Assembly (NCBI GenBank): GCA_902826835.1
Contig: CADEGH010000012.1
Coordinates: 50,074 to 114,073, forward strand
Direction: 5' to 3'
Source: an uncultured bacterium
GTDB lineage: Bacteria; Planctomycetota; GCA-002687715
DNA: 64,000 bases
Shown: piece after piece, positions 1-9,032 of the stretch
How the letters are laid out: each line of letters begins with the position of its first letter
Position numbering within the stretch: position 1 is the first letter of the stretch
The notes under the pieces: model-generated
Told to the model about the DNA's origin: nothing
Database searches by the model: none
The model's input: only the letters and a program-made list of their open reading frames with translations
Translations under genes and position numbers: made by a program

Positions 1-1062
1 GTCGTCTTCGTGATTCCGATCTTGGAGATTGCCGGCGGCAACTGCCCGGGAGCCAACTTGGATCCCACCGCTCGCGCCGCTCCGCGGCTCTCGGACGGAT
101 CCCTCATGAAGGCGATCGAGCAGGGTTACGCGCAACACTCGATATGCGCCAAAGCGCTCCGGCCTCGTTATCTCGAGCTGCTCTGGCTCGGATTCGGTCA
201 GGTGACGGAGAAGGTGTTCGTCGGCCGTGAGCGGGTTCTCTTCGAGAGTTCGATCATCTGTGATTACCCCCCACCGGGAGCCTCCGACACGGTTCGCGAA
301 CACGTGCGCTTGATCGGGAGTCTCGCGCGGAGTCTCGACGCTTTCGGGTCGGCGCTCTGGGTCGCCCCGGTGCCGAGCAAGGCCTTGGTGTGCGCGGAGC
401 AGATCCCCGGGCGTACCGCCGAGGATCTCTCGGTCTATCCGGAGCTGATCGCGGGACTCAGGTCGGAGCGGGTCCGAGTCGTCGACCTCTTGCACCCTCT
501 ACGGAGTGTCCCCGGTGGTGGGTACTTCCGCAACGACTCGCACTGGAACGACCAGGGAGCCCTGGCCTGCGCGGTGGCGGTACGAACCGAGTTGGTCCGA
601 GCTCTCGGCACGGAGGTGCCGGGGGCACCGCGAAGGTTTGATCTCCAAGAGCACAGGGGCGAAAGCCACCGTGGCGATCTCCAGCGCATGCTCGGCTTCC
701 ACGAGGGCGGGTGGCTCGACCGCGAATTCAGCGCGCCCCGCACGCGCCTCGAAGTGCGCCCATCACCGATCGATCCGAGCTCTCCCATCCTCGTTTGCGG
801 CACGAGTTTCTCGCGCAGCTTTCAGTGGCAGCGACTCTTGGCCTATGAACTCGGGAGATCTGTCGCCGACGGGGCCGTGGCTGGACAAGGCCCGATGGTG
901 AAGCTCCAGGAGCGAGTCGAATCCTCGCTGGCCGGACGAGAGCCTTGGCCGCGACTCATCATCTGGGAGTTCCCCGAAAAACACCTCTTCACGCGCCACC
1001 AGGAGTTTCTGGTGCCGCTCCGCGCTCTCGTCGCGCGGCTCGAGGAGAGGGCGAATCGATGA
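1..1062 (+). CDS. SGNH-like O-acetyltransferase accessory protein (AlgJ/AlgX type), 5' end missing
   Basis: The frame is open from base 1, and the first residues (VVFVIPILEIAGG) look like the end of an N-terminal membrane anchor, so the true start is probably upstream of the window; a GTG at base 10 is the first start codon visible. Counting from that GTG, the DSHWN motif (residues 176-180) and the GTSFS serine motif (residues 264-268) match the Asp-His and Ser of AlgX/AlgJ SGNH-like acetyltransferases. Family members move O-acetyl groups onto an exported polysaccharide in the periplasm. The stop overlaps the next gene by ATGA, and that gene encodes an AlgI-like MBOAT protein, the usual membrane partner. 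The polysaccharide substrate cannot be read from the sequence. Confidence 0.8.
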   Translation, partial: VVFVIPILEIAGGNCPGANLDPTARAAPRLSDGSLMKAIEQGYAQHSICAKALRPRYLELLWLGFGQVTEKVFVGRERVLFESSIICDYPPPGASDTVREHVRLIGSLARSLDAFGSALWVAPVPSKALVCAEQIPGRTAEDLSVYPELIAGLRSERVRVVDLLHPLRSVPGGGYFRNDSHWNDQGALACAVAVRTELVRALGTEVPGAPRRFDLQEHRGESHRGDLQRMLGFHEGGWLDREFSAPRTRLEVRPSPIDPSSPILVCGTSFSRSFQWQRLLAYELGRSVADGAVAGQGPMVKLQERVESSLAGREPWPRLIIWEFPEKHLFTRHQEFLVPLRALVARLEERANR

Positions 1063-2447
1063 TCTTCGCGTCACAGATTTTTCTCCAGGCCTTCCTCGGC
1101 CTCGTGATCGTCCTCTACGCCTTGACCCCGACCAAGGGCAGGTCATTACTGCTGACGCTCGCCAGTTTTGTCTTCTACGGTTGGTGGCGGCCCGACTTCT
1201 TGCCACTCATGATCTTCTCGGCCGTCGTCGATTTTATCGCCGGGGCCCGCCTCCACGCCGCAACTTCGGATCGTCATCGGCGCGCCTGGCTCTTCGTGAG
1301 CCTGACCGTCAACCTCGGACTGCTCGGTTGGTTCAAGTACGCGGATTTCGCGATTGGTGCCTGGAACGACACGATCGGGAGCTGGACGGGATCGCACTCT
1401 CCGCTCCTCAATTTGCTCCTCCCGGTCGGAATCTCCTTCTACACCTTCCAGTCGATGAGCTACACCATCGACATCTACCGCCGGGAAGTCGTCCCCACGA
1501 GGAGCTTCATCGACTTCCTGTGCTACGTGACCTTATTCCCCCAACTCGTCGCCGGCCCCATCGTCCGGTATCGCGACATCGCCGACCAATTACGCTCGCG
1601 GCGTCACACCCTCGAGGGCTTCGCGAGAGGAGCGTGGCTGTTCCAGATCGGCTTTCTGAAGAAGGTACTGATTGCCGACTCCGTGGCGCCGCTCGCGGAC
1701 GCTAGTTTCGCGGTTGATAATCCCAGCCTGCTCACCGCGTGGGTCGGAATCACCGCCTATGCCTTCCAGATCTACTTCGACTTCAGTGGCTACTCCGACA
1801 TGGCCATCGGTTTGGGGCGCCTCTTCGGCTTCGAGTTTCCCGCGAACTTCGATCAGCCCTATCGTTCCCGCAGCATCACCGAGTTCTGGCGTCGTTGGCA
1901 CATGTCTCTCTCGACATGGCTGCGGGATTACCTCTACGTTCCGCTGGGCGGCAATCGGAAGGGCGAGATTCGCACCTACGTCAACCTCGCGATCACGATG
2001 CTCCTCGGCGGCCTTTGGCACGGCGCCCAGTGGACCTTCGTCGCTTGGGGTGCGTGGCAGGGAGCCTGGCTGATTCTCGAACGCCTCTTTGGCAAGCGGG
2101 CGCTGTGGTCTAGCTTCCCTGCCTGGACCCAAGTTCTCTTCACCTTCATCGTCACACTCGGTGGATGGGTCTGGTTCCGGGCGGCGTCGATCCCGAAGGC
2201 CCTGGATCACTTCGGCGGAATGCTCGGCCTACATGGTCTCGGATTAACCCTCCCCGATGCCGCCAACCGGATGGCCACGACCTTCCTTCTAGTTGCCGCC
2301 CTGACCGTGTGGCTCGCTCCCACCGCGGAAGCCACTCTCCGCCGCCCCCGCCTCCTCCCCGCTCTCACCACCTCCGTTCTCTTCCTTCTGGCCGTCCTCC
2401 ACCTCTGGTTCCAGGAATACACCCCCTTCCTCTACTTTCAGTTCTGA
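1059..2447 (+). CDS. MBOAT-family O-acyltransferase (AlgI-like)
   Basis: A 462-residue polytopic membrane protein. The start chosen is the ATG at 1059, which overlaps the upstream stop (ATGA); a longer in-frame upstream extension is not membrane-like and lies inside the previous gene. It has many hydrophobic segments, the family stretch LPVGISFYTFQSMSYTID, the FWRRWHMSLSTWLRDYLY block, and WHGA with the presumed catalytic His at residue 321, almost exactly where AlgI has His322. AlgI-type proteins pass acetyl groups across the inner membrane to an SGNH partner such as the gene upstream. Together they form a two-gene polysaccharide O-acetylation unit. The polymer is unknown. Confidence 0.9.
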   Translation: MIFASQIFLQAFLGLVIVLYALTPTKGRSLLLTLASFVFYGWWRPDFLPLMIFSAVVDFIAGARLHAATSDRHRRAWLFVSLTVNLGLLGWFKYADFAIGAWNDTIGSWTGSHSPLLNLLLPVGISFYTFQSMSYTIDIYRREVVPTRSFIDFLCYVTLFPQLVAGPIVRYRDIADQLRSRRHTLEGFARGAWLFQIGFLKKVLIADSVAPLADASFAVDNPSLLTAWVGITAYAFQIYFDFSGYSDMAIGLGRLFGFEFPANFDQPYRSRSITEFWRRWHMSLSTWLRDYLYVPLGGNRKGEIRTYVNLAITMLLGGLWHGAQWTFVAWGAWQGAWLILERLFGKRALWSSFPAWTQVLFTFIVTLGGWVWFRAASIPKALDHFGGMLGLHGLGLTLPDAANRMATTFLLVAALTVWLAPTAEATLRRPRLLPALTTSVLFLLAVLHLWFQEYTPFLYFQF

Positions 2448-2516
2448 GTCAACTGAGGGCAGTCCGGTGCTCAAGCTTGGTTGATCGCGGATGGGCGGCA
2501 GCGGTCCGGAGAGGTC

Positions 2517-3944
2517 TTATGGGCGCCCCGACGACGAGGCTCTCGCCCAATTCTCAAGCGTGGCCTCGTCAACCTGGGGCTTCCCGAAGTGCGCTCGGGC
2601 GTTCTGGACCTGGCGGTAGAGCAGTTCCCGACCGATTTGAAACCGATTGACAATCCCCTCAGCCGTTTCGGTGAGATTTTCGGTCGTAGTGAACAGCTCG
2701 GGAAGCTGGCTTCGGGGCAGCAGGAACTCCGCCGCAAAGGCATTGGCTCGTTTCTCGACCTCGTCGTCGCCCCGTGTGCCTGGCCCCACCATGACATCGA
2801 CCAACGGTCGAGCGCTGCTTCGATCCAGCAATAGGTGGCAAAGTTCATGGGCCATGCTGAACCTCCTTCCAGGCTTGGTGCTTGAGCGCGTCCGGCTGAT
2901 ATTAATGAGCACGCCGGGCCCGTGGGCTGGCCCCCACACGGCAACCGCTTCCAGTACCTCCGATTTAAGGCTGACGTCTAAAACTCTGATGCCCAAACTA
3001 CGATAGAGGGTCTCCAAATCGACAGCACTGCCACCAGGCAGCTCGCACTGACTCCTCAGCCAATTTGCCGCCGCATACCCCTGTTCGTGCGGCCTTTGCC
3101 GTGCGCCTACCAGTGGCAAGAGCTCTTGGCTCCATTCGTCGAGGCGAGTCACTGCCACCCGGGACAAGGAGCGGATCTGGTCGAGAATTTTTGCCATGTC
3201 CTCGGTAGGCAACTCCCGCGGGGTCATTCGTGCGGCCGCCAAGAGCTCGTTGGGCACGAGGGAACTCCCGATCCCAAACACTTCCTCCGATGTACGCCCT
3301 CCCCGGACGAGACGCAGGTAATCCCGGTCCCTACCGCTCACGATTTCCGTGAACTTCTCGGGATCCGACTTCGCTCGCTCGGCCCACGTCCTTCGAGCGA
3401 TGGTGGCTCGTTCGTCTCCGCAATTAAGAAGACGGTCGCTGATCGCGTCCCCCAAGCCCGCCAGCGTTTGCAAGGCCTGATCAACCGGAAGCATCGCATC
3501 GATGCGACGGCAGGAAACGAGCATTTGATTGCCGCGTCGCACTAACCACAGCGAAGGCAGATGCAAACCACCGAGCGCCTGGGCTAGATCGTGCCGCTCT
3601 TCGTATCGGTACAGCTCCCACTCCTCCGCTTCCCGCTGAGCCTCGCTCACCTTTTGCCAGCGGAAGCCAGCAGCCTGGCGAAGGTCCCTCGGGTGCTCGG
3701 TCATGCCGAAGGGGCCGAAGTCCTCCCATTTCAAGTACTTCCAGGAAGTCGCTAATCGTTCGAGAAGTTCTATCCAAGTCCAGCTCACCCCCCGCTGGAT
3801 TCCCGAAACGCATTCCCCCCAGACAAGGTGACCGTCGAGTTCGACGCACAACTCGCCTTGCGTGTGCTCGGCGGCGGTCCTGGCACGAGGATCGTCGGTC
3901 CAGGTGATCCGGAGCCCCAAAGTGCTCGAGTCGCCAAAACTCAC
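2517..3944 (-). CDS. Large ImmA/IrrE-type zinc metallopeptidase domain protein
   Basis: A 475-residue protein whose C-terminal part (about 290-430) carries an HExxH zinc site (HELCH, His366 to His370) in the context MAHELCHLLLD, followed by an EKRANAFAAEFLLP segment, typical of ImmA/IrrE peptidases. These cut repressors or regulators in mobile elements, toxin-antitoxin loci and stress responses. The N-terminal 250 residues match nothing I recognise. The frame is open 78 bases further upstream, but the GTG at 3944 overlaps the TGA of the upstream gene (GTGA), so coupled translation from this GTG is the best start. It forms an operon with the 143-residue protein. The substrate is unknown; a role in toxin control or defence is only an inference. 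Confidence 0.75.
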   Translation of the reverse strand: MSFGDSSTLGLRITWTDDPRARTAAEHTQGELCVELDGHLVWGECVSGIQRGVSWTWIELLERLATSWKYLKWEDFGPFGMTEHPRDLRQAAGFRWQKVSEAQREAEEWELYRYEERHDLAQALGGLHLPSLWLVRRGNQMLVSCRRIDAMLPVDQALQTLAGLGDAISDRLLNCGDERATIARRTWAERAKSDPEKFTEIVSGRDRDYLRLVRGGRTSEEVFGIGSSLVPNELLAAARMTPRELPTEDMAKILDQIRSLSRVAVTRLDEWSQELLPLVGARQRPHEQGYAAANWLRSQCELPGGSAVDLETLYRSLGIRVLDVSLKSEVLEAVAVWGPAHGPGVLINISRTRSSTKPGRRFSMAHELCHLLLDRSSARPLVDVMVGPGTRGDDEVEKRANAFAAEFLLPRSQLPELFTTTENLTETAEGIVNRFQIGRELLYRQVQNARAHFGKPQVDEATLENWARASSSGRP

Positions 3945-4372
3945 TGAGTGCTTGGGCGCTTCGCCTTCTTGAACCACTGCTTGAGTTTCTCGGCGCAATT
4001 GAGCTGGTTGGCTCGTTCCCAAATGGACTTCTTGAGAGACCCCGGCAAATCTTCAAACTTGTCAGCGAGTTCGGGAAACGCGTGATAGGACCTGCCAGGG
4101 ACGGTGGGTGTCGCTCGGTAGAGGACTCCTTCGTGTACGATCCAGATCTTTTTCGGATGTTCCGATTCTCCCCACTCGGGGATGCCGTCATTCAGCCTGG
4201 CTTCAGCGAGCGCCAGATCAAAGCCGCTAGGGCACTTGCCGACCAGGTACTCTCCCTGTTTGTCGAAGCCTGGGAAGTCCTGGTTCCAGGCGTGCTTCTT
4301 CTTCGGCACTTGGTCAGGCTCGTAGCGCCAAGTTTGGCTTTGTACCGTGGAGTTCGTGGGGGAGGTCGACAT
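3941..4372 (-). CDS. Small hypothetical protein coupled to the ImmA/IrrE gene
   Basis: A 143-residue soluble, charged protein rich in Trp, Lys and Glu, with no signal peptide or membrane segment. I do not recognise a family. It ends in a basic stretch (KQWFKKAKRPSTQ), and its stop codon overlaps the GTG start of the metallopeptidase gene, so the two are probably made in a fixed ratio. In ImmA-type loci the small partner is often a regulator, antitoxin or peptidase substrate; that is only a contextual inference here, since no helix-turn-helix is obvious. The first ATG of the frame was used. Confidence 0.6.
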   Translation of the reverse strand: MSTSPTNSTVQSQTWRYEPDQVPKKKHAWNQDFPGFDKQGEYLVGKCPSGFDLALAEARLNDGIPEWGESEHPKKIWIVHEGVLYRATPTVPGRSYHAFPELADKFEDLPGSLKKSIWERANQLNCAEKLKQWFKKAKRPSTQ

Positions 4373-4731
4373 CGCCTTCGGCCCTTATCATAGCTGAGGT
4401 AGCCTCCGCATCGGCAAATGCGGAAGAAAAGTGGCATGCCTATCGCTCGGCTCCCGCCGCCACCCAGGGATGAACGAGCCTCCCGAGAGGAGCGATCGCG
4501 AGCTTGCCCCAATTCCTGCACTTCGCCGCAGAAAGGTGCAGCATCGGAGAGCGCCAGCGGGTGGAAGCGCGTTTCGAAGTCGACGAGGCCCCCCGAGGCA
4601 TCGACCCCAAACCTTTGCCAGAACTTGGGTTAGAGCTACGCCATAGTCCGCGGAGCATCTTGGGCGGGGAATCGTCTTACTTCTTGGCGTCGGCGCGAGT
4701 TGTCGCGATACGCGCCTTGGAGAATCCCGTC
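4373..4731. other. Divergent intergenic region
   Basis: These 359 bases separate the minus-strand ImmA pair from the plus-strand PDZ gene and must hold both promoters. I see no convincing gene, RNA or hairpin. The open frames here are ordinary high-GC chance frames; one runs in phase into the PDZ gene but lacks coding character before the signal peptide. Confidence 0.5.
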
Positions 4732-5715
4732 ATGAAGAAGCTTGCACTCTGGTCGGCCGCGCTGGCGATCGCGACGACCCCCGCGTTGGCTCAGGTTGAT
4801 CCCACCCCGCCCGCACCCCCCGCCCCCGTCGAGGATAAGGCCACGGAGGCAGATCGGGATGCCCGCATCGCCAAACTGCGCGCGGAGCTGGACGAACTGC
4901 GGACCAAACAGGAGGCCATTCGCCAGGAACTGCGCGAGCTCGGCGCCGCGGACAGTCGTCCCCGGGTTGAGCGCCTGCGCCGGGCGGAGCCTCCCACGGG
5001 GGGCATGGATGGTTTGCCGGAAGAGATGCGCCGGCAGATCGAAGACATGCGCGAGCGCATGCGCGATATGGAAAAGCAGTTTGGCGGCCCCGGCGGCTTC
5101 GGCCCTGGGGGCAGCTTCGACTTCGACATCAAGACCGACGGATCCGCCAGCAAGAAGATCATGTCCATGCAGTCTGGCCCGGACGGCGTGACCGTCACCG
5201 TCACCGAGGACAAAGACGGGAAAGAAGTCACCAAGACCTACGAGGCCGAGAGCACGGACGAGTTGGTGAAGAAGTACCCCGAACTCAAGGGATACGGGAT
5301 TCTTGGAGATGGCCCCACCACCGTCCCCGGCTTCCGATTCGGCCCGGGTTCGGGCGCTACGATCCGGCGATTTGGCACTCCGATCGAACCCACCCCGCCC
5401 ACCCCCCTGGTCCCCGCCCCCCTCGCTCCGGCCGCCGATGACCAAAACCGACTGGGAGTCAGCATCGACACCACCCACAACGAGCCGGGGCTCCTCGTCC
5501 AATCGGTGGAGCCGAAGACGCTCGCCGAAGACCTTGGCATCGAGGCCGGCGACATCATCCTCGAGGTCGGTACTGACGAGGTGAGCGAGCCTGCGGATGT
5601 GCGACCCGCCCTCCGCCGCATCAAGGCCGGGGAAGAGGTTCGAGTGAAGATCGAGCGTGACGGCGCCGAGCAGATCCTCACCGCCAAAAAGCCGGGTCGC
5701 GGCCGCAGCCTCTGA
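4732..5715 (+). CDS. Exported coiled-coil protein with C-terminal PDZ domain
   Basis: A 327-residue protein. The ATG at 4732 is preceded by GGAG at 9-base spacing and opens a signal peptide (MKKLALWSAALAIATTPALA, cleavage before QVDP). After a Pro-rich stretch comes a heptad-like charged helix (about residues 38-75), a Gly-rich and Met-rich middle, and a C-terminal PDZ domain (about 240-325) with LGVSIDTTHNEPGLLVQSVEP and AGDIILEVGTDEV. No protease domain is present, so this is not a DegP/HtrA enzyme; the PDZ probably binds C-termini or peptides in the periplasm. The frame is open further upstream, but that part lacks coding character. The precise role is unknown. Confidence 0.75.
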   Translation: MKKLALWSAALAIATTPALAQVDPTPPAPPAPVEDKATEADRDARIAKLRAELDELRTKQEAIRQELRELGAADSRPRVERLRRAEPPTGGMDGLPEEMRRQIEDMRERMRDMEKQFGGPGGFGPGGSFDFDIKTDGSASKKIMSMQSGPDGVTVTVTEDKDGKEVTKTYEAESTDELVKKYPELKGYGILGDGPTTVPGFRFGPGSGATIRRFGTPIEPTPPTPLVPAPLAPAADDQNRLGVSIDTTHNEPGLLVQSVEPKTLAEDLGIEAGDIILEVGTDEVSEPADVRPALRRIKAGEEVRVKIERDGAEQILTAKKPGRGRSL

Positions 5716-5778
5716 TCGGTTAGGGAGACTGGCCTCCCGACCTCCTTCAGCGGGCGCAGCGGCGCTAACCTCGCCCGC

Positions 5779-6711
5779 ATGATCGCAATCACGCCTTCGC
5801 GCCGCCCTCTCAGGGGCCATCTTCTTTGGGGCTACCTTCTTGGATGGGGGATGCTCGGCGCTTGCGCATCCCCGCCCTACGGCGATCCGATCGCCGCCGC
5901 GATGGCCGACGCCGATCTCGGGATGCAGCCGGGAGATCTGCGAGCCGCCTACTGCGACTTGCGCACCGGCCGGACGGTTCTCTACCGTGCCCATGAGATC
6001 GTTCACGCGGCCAGCACCATGAAGCTGGCGGTGATGATCGAGGTCTTCCGGCAGGCGGATCGTTACCACCTGGATCTGGACGAACCCATTCCCATCGTGA
6101 ATCGCTTCCGAAGCTTGGTCGATGGCTCGCCCTACGAGCTCTCGAACCTGCAAGACAGCGAAGCGGATCTCTACTCCCGCATCGGCCAAACGATGCCGAT
6201 CCGCGAGCTCACGCGGCGCATGATCGTGCAGAGCAGCAATCTGGCGACGAACCTCCTCATCGCTCGGGTCGGAGCCGACCGGGTGCAAGCAACGGTGGAA
6301 GGGCTGGGCGCACGGAGGATGCAAGTTCGAAGAGGGGTCGAAGACACCAAGGCGTTCGAGGCGGGCTTGAGCAACACGACCACCGCCGAAGATTTGATGA
6401 TCCTGCTTCGCGCCGTCGCCACCGGCAACGCCGCGTCCCCCCCGAGGTGCTCCGAGATGATCGGGATCCTCCGCGACCAAGAGCATCGTACGGTCATTCC
6501 CGCCGGACTGCCCAGTGGCATGGTGGTCGCCCACAAGACAGGCCAGATCTCAACGGTGCTCCACGATGCGGGGATCGTGGATCCTCTCGGGCCTTCTCCG
6601 TACGTCTTAGTGCTGCTCAGCACCCGTCGGGCGGAGCCGACTTTGAACACCTCCACGCTGGTGGAGCTCTCGAGTCGAATTTTCGAGCTCCACACCGGGG
6701 CTTCGCGATGA
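5779..6711 (+). CDS. Class A beta-lactamase-like serine hydrolase, lipoprotein
   Basis: A 310-residue protein with a lipobox (LGAC, Cys29) after a hydrophobic segment, so probably membrane-anchored. The penicilloyl-serine-transferase motifs are present: SxxK as S79-T-M-K82, an SxN-like motif (SSN in MIVQSSNLATN), and KTG in HKTGQIS. The fold and spacing match class A beta-lactamases and related serine hydrolases. I do not see a clear omega-loop Glu, so activity against beta-lactams is uncertain; a peptidoglycan-related or other hydrolase role is equally possible. It sits 63 bases after the PDZ gene and overlaps the next gene by ATGA. Confidence 0.8.
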   Translation: MIAITPSRRPLRGHLLWGYLLGWGMLGACASPPYGDPIAAAMADADLGMQPGDLRAAYCDLRTGRTVLYRAHEIVHAASTMKLAVMIEVFRQADRYHLDLDEPIPIVNRFRSLVDGSPYELSNLQDSEADLYSRIGQTMPIRELTRRMIVQSSNLATNLLIARVGADRVQATVEGLGARRMQVRRGVEDTKAFEAGLSNTTTAEDLMILLRAVATGNAASPPRCSEMIGILRDQEHRTVIPAGLPSGMVVAHKTGQISTVLHDAGIVDPLGPSPYVLVLLSTRRAEPTLNTSTLVELSSRIFELHTGASR

Positions 6712-7109
6712 GAAAAGCCAGGGCCCCGCTCCGGCCATTTTGGCCGTTGCTCCGCCGCGCCCTCGGACTGCGCTGTCCTACGTGTGGCGAGTCGCCGCTT
6801 TTTCTTCCCTGGAACCGCCTGAGACGCCTGGACGACTGGTTCCAGCCGCTCGACGGCTGCCCCCGCTGCGGGTACGCGTACGAACGCGAGCCCGGCTACT
6901 TCCTTCTCGCGATTTGGGCGCTGAATTACTCTTCGACCTGCATCTTTGGACTGGTGCTCTTCGGAATCTTGGACCGCAATTTCGACCTCGACGTCGGCCA
7001 ACTGCTCATCGCGACTCTCCTACCCATGGTGATCTGGTCGCTACTCACCATCCGACGGAGCAAGGCGATTTGGTTGGCCATCGATCGTTGGTTGGATCCC
7101 TCCCTGTAA
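6708..7109 (+). CDS. DUF983 family membrane protein
   Basis: A 133-residue protein starting at an ATG that overlaps the previous stop (ATGA). The N-terminal half has two zinc-ribbon-like CxxC pairs (CPTCG and CPRCG) around PLDGCPRCGYAYEREPGYF, the DUF983 signature, followed by two hydrophobic segments (about residues 65-85 and 95-115). The function of DUF983 is not known. Translational coupling to the beta-lactamase-like gene suggests co-expression, but I cannot infer a shared pathway. Confidence 0.8.
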   Translation: MRKARAPLRPFWPLLRRALGLRCPTCGESPLFLPWNRLRRLDDWFQPLDGCPRCGYAYEREPGYFLLAIWALNYSSTCIFGLVLFGILDRNFDLDVGQLLIATLLPMVIWSLLTIRRSKAIWLAIDRWLDPSL

Positions 7110-7150
7110 TTCCCGGCCGCGATCGCGGCGGGAATCGGAAAGGACGCTGC

Positions 7151-8749
7151 ATGCTCCGCCTCTCTTGTCTTCTCCTCTTCGCCACCGGCCTGGTCACCGC
7201 CCAAGGATCGGAGGCCATTACCGTCGACACGCTGGCGGGGCCCATCCGCTTCCTCGCCTCGGACTTGCTCGAAGGACGGGGAGTGGGAAGCCGCGGGGAC
7301 GAGCTCTCCCGCGCCTACCTCGAGTCGCAATTCCGATTCTTGGGACTCGGGCCGGGCGCCGCCGACGGCAGCTACCACCAGGCGGTCCCCATCGTGGGAA
7401 TCAAGTCGAAAATCAGTGCTCCGCTCGCCGCCGAAGGCCAGGGAGGCGCCATCACTTTCGAAGGGCCAACCGACTTCACGGCCTGGACCGGACGTCCCTC
7501 GCCGGAAAGTCGCTGGGACGGACTCCCGGTCGTGTTTGTCGGATACGGCATCACCGCTCCCGAGCAGCAGTGGAACGACTTCAAGGACGCGGATGTGAAG
7601 GGGAAGGTCCTCCTCGTCATGAATAACGACCCTGCCGCGGATCCGACGCTGTTTGCCGGCAAGACCCGCCTCTATTACGGACGCTGGTCTTACAAGTACG
7701 AAGAAGCGGCTCGACGCGGCGCAGCCGGCGTCATCATCATTCACACCGACCCATCGGCGGGCTATCCCTTCCAGGTGATTCAGGCCGGACACGAACAGGA
7801 AAAATTCAACCTCCCTTTCGATCCGTCGACTCCGACCCTGGAGATCGAGGCCTGGGCTTCCAACGACGCTTCCACCCGCCTGGCCGCGCTGGGTGGCCAC
7901 GACCTCGACGCCCTACGGGCCAAGGCGGAGTCGCGAGACTTCGTTCCCGTCGATCTCGGAGTGAAGGTCAAGCTCTCCACGCAAAACACCGTGCGCGAAT
8001 TCCACTCCGGCAATGTGCTGGCCAAAGTCGCGGGGTCGGACCCGATTCTCGCGTCCGAAGTCGTCGTCCTCACCGCGCACTTCGACCATTTGGGGATCGG
8101 ACCGCCGAAGGACGGAGACCCGATCTACAACGGCGCTCTCGACAACGCGTCGGGCTGCGCCGCGATGCTCGCGCTGGCCAAGGCCATGGAACGATCACCC
8201 CTGCGTCCGAAGCGCACGGTGCTTTTTGCCGCCGTCACTGCCGAAGAATCGGGGCTGCTCGGATCGCTGCATCTCGCCAAGAATCTCCCCGTGCCAGTGA
8301 AAAAGGTGATCGCCAACTTCAACATCGACGGCATCAACATGTGGGGGCCGACCGAGGACATCGGCATGATCGGGCATGGCAAGAACAGCCTGACCGCCCT
8401 CGCCGAGGAGATCGCTGCGAAATACGGACGCCGCGTTCAGCCGGATCAGGAGCCCGATAAAGGGCTCTTTTACCGGTCCGACCACTTCAACTTCGCGCGA
8501 GTCGGGGTCCCCTGCGCCTACTTCAAAGCCGGCGGTGATTTCCTGGAAAAACGCGACTCGCGACGGCGGATCAAGGCCGCCTACACCACGACCTACTACC
8601 ACACCCCCAAGGACGAGATTGATGAGCGCTGGAACCTCGAGGGCGCGGTTTTGGACACTCGCTTGATCTTCGACTGCCTGCTCAGCGTCGCAAATGCCGA
8701 CCGCCACCCGAGTTGGACGCCGGGGGACGAATTCGAGAAGCTCCGCTGA
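7151..8749 (+). CDS. Exported M28-family zinc aminopeptidase with PA domain
   Basis: A 532-residue protein with a signal peptide (MLRLSCLLLFATGLVTAQG) and an AAAGGA ribosome site at 7139-7144. An insert around residues 125-220 (VVFVGYGITAPEQQWNDF, then VKGKVLLVMNNDP) is a protease-associated domain. The M28 metal-binding residues are visible: His310 and Asp312 (TAHFDHLG), Asp331 (GALDNAS), Glu365-Glu366 (TAEESG), an Asp in NFNIDGIN and a His in SDHFNFARVG. Such enzymes remove N-terminal residues from peptides outside the cytoplasm. A terminator-like hairpin follows immediately. Confidence 0.9.
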   Translation: MLRLSCLLLFATGLVTAQGSEAITVDTLAGPIRFLASDLLEGRGVGSRGDELSRAYLESQFRFLGLGPGAADGSYHQAVPIVGIKSKISAPLAAEGQGGAITFEGPTDFTAWTGRPSPESRWDGLPVVFVGYGITAPEQQWNDFKDADVKGKVLLVMNNDPAADPTLFAGKTRLYYGRWSYKYEEAARRGAAGVIIIHTDPSAGYPFQVIQAGHEQEKFNLPFDPSTPTLEIEAWASNDASTRLAALGGHDLDALRAKAESRDFVPVDLGVKVKLSTQNTVREFHSGNVLAKVAGSDPILASEVVVLTAHFDHLGIGPPKDGDPIYNGALDNASGCAAMLALAKAMERSPLRPKRTVLFAAVTAEESGLLGSLHLAKNLPVPVKKVIANFNIDGINMWGPTEDIGMIGHGKNSLTALAEEIAAKYGRRVQPDQEPDKGLFYRSDHFNFARVGVPCAYFKAGGDFLEKRDSRRRIKAAYTTTYYHTPKDEIDERWNLEGAVLDTRLIFDCLLSVANADRHPSWTPGDEFEKLR

Positions 8750-8752
8750 TCG

Positions 8753-8786
8753 CAATTCGACCCCGGACCAGGCCGGGGGCGAATTG
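8753..8786 (+). terminator. Hairpin after the M28 peptidase gene
   Basis: A 14-base-pair stem with one A-G mismatch (CAATTCGACCCCGG pairing with CCGGGGGCGAATTG) and a 6-base loop begins 4 bases after the stop codon. It lacks a T-run, so it may stop or stabilise the transcript rather than act as a classic intrinsic terminator. Confidence 0.5.
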
Positions 8787-8912
8787 TCACGCTTCTTCGG
8801 CGGCCCTCCCAATATGACACGATAGTCCGTGACCAATCGGCACGATTGCAGGCAATTGCGTGACTAATTGGTCGAATTGAGTCCACAATTTGTGGCCTCC
8901 GCGCGATTCCCG

Positions 8913-8939
8913 TTGACTTTGATTTTTTTCCCCTACACT
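8913..8939 (+). promoter_or_regulatory. Possible sigma-70-like promoter for the CxxCH protein gene
   Basis: TTGACT at 8913-8918 and TACACT at 8934-8939 with a 15-base, T-rich spacer lie about 95 bases upstream of the next gene. The spacer is short for a housekeeping promoter. Just upstream (about 8830-8875) the motif CGTGAC(C/T)AAT occurs twice and GACCAAT/ATTGGTC form an inverted pair, possibly an operator. Confidence 0.4.
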
Positions 8940-9032
8940 CGGCCGCATTGATGGTTGTCGGCGACGCGTGCCTGCCGACAAAGTTCCCCTGATCCCGTGA
9001 ACCTGGCCTCGATGCCACTGGAGTTTGTCCCC

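Noticed and set aside
4636..6534. 632-codon open frame antisense to the PDZ and beta-lactamase-like genes
   Set aside because: Composition is that of a high-GC shadow frame (His, Arg and Gly rich), with no motif or ribosome site, while the plus-strand genes have clear signals and motifs.
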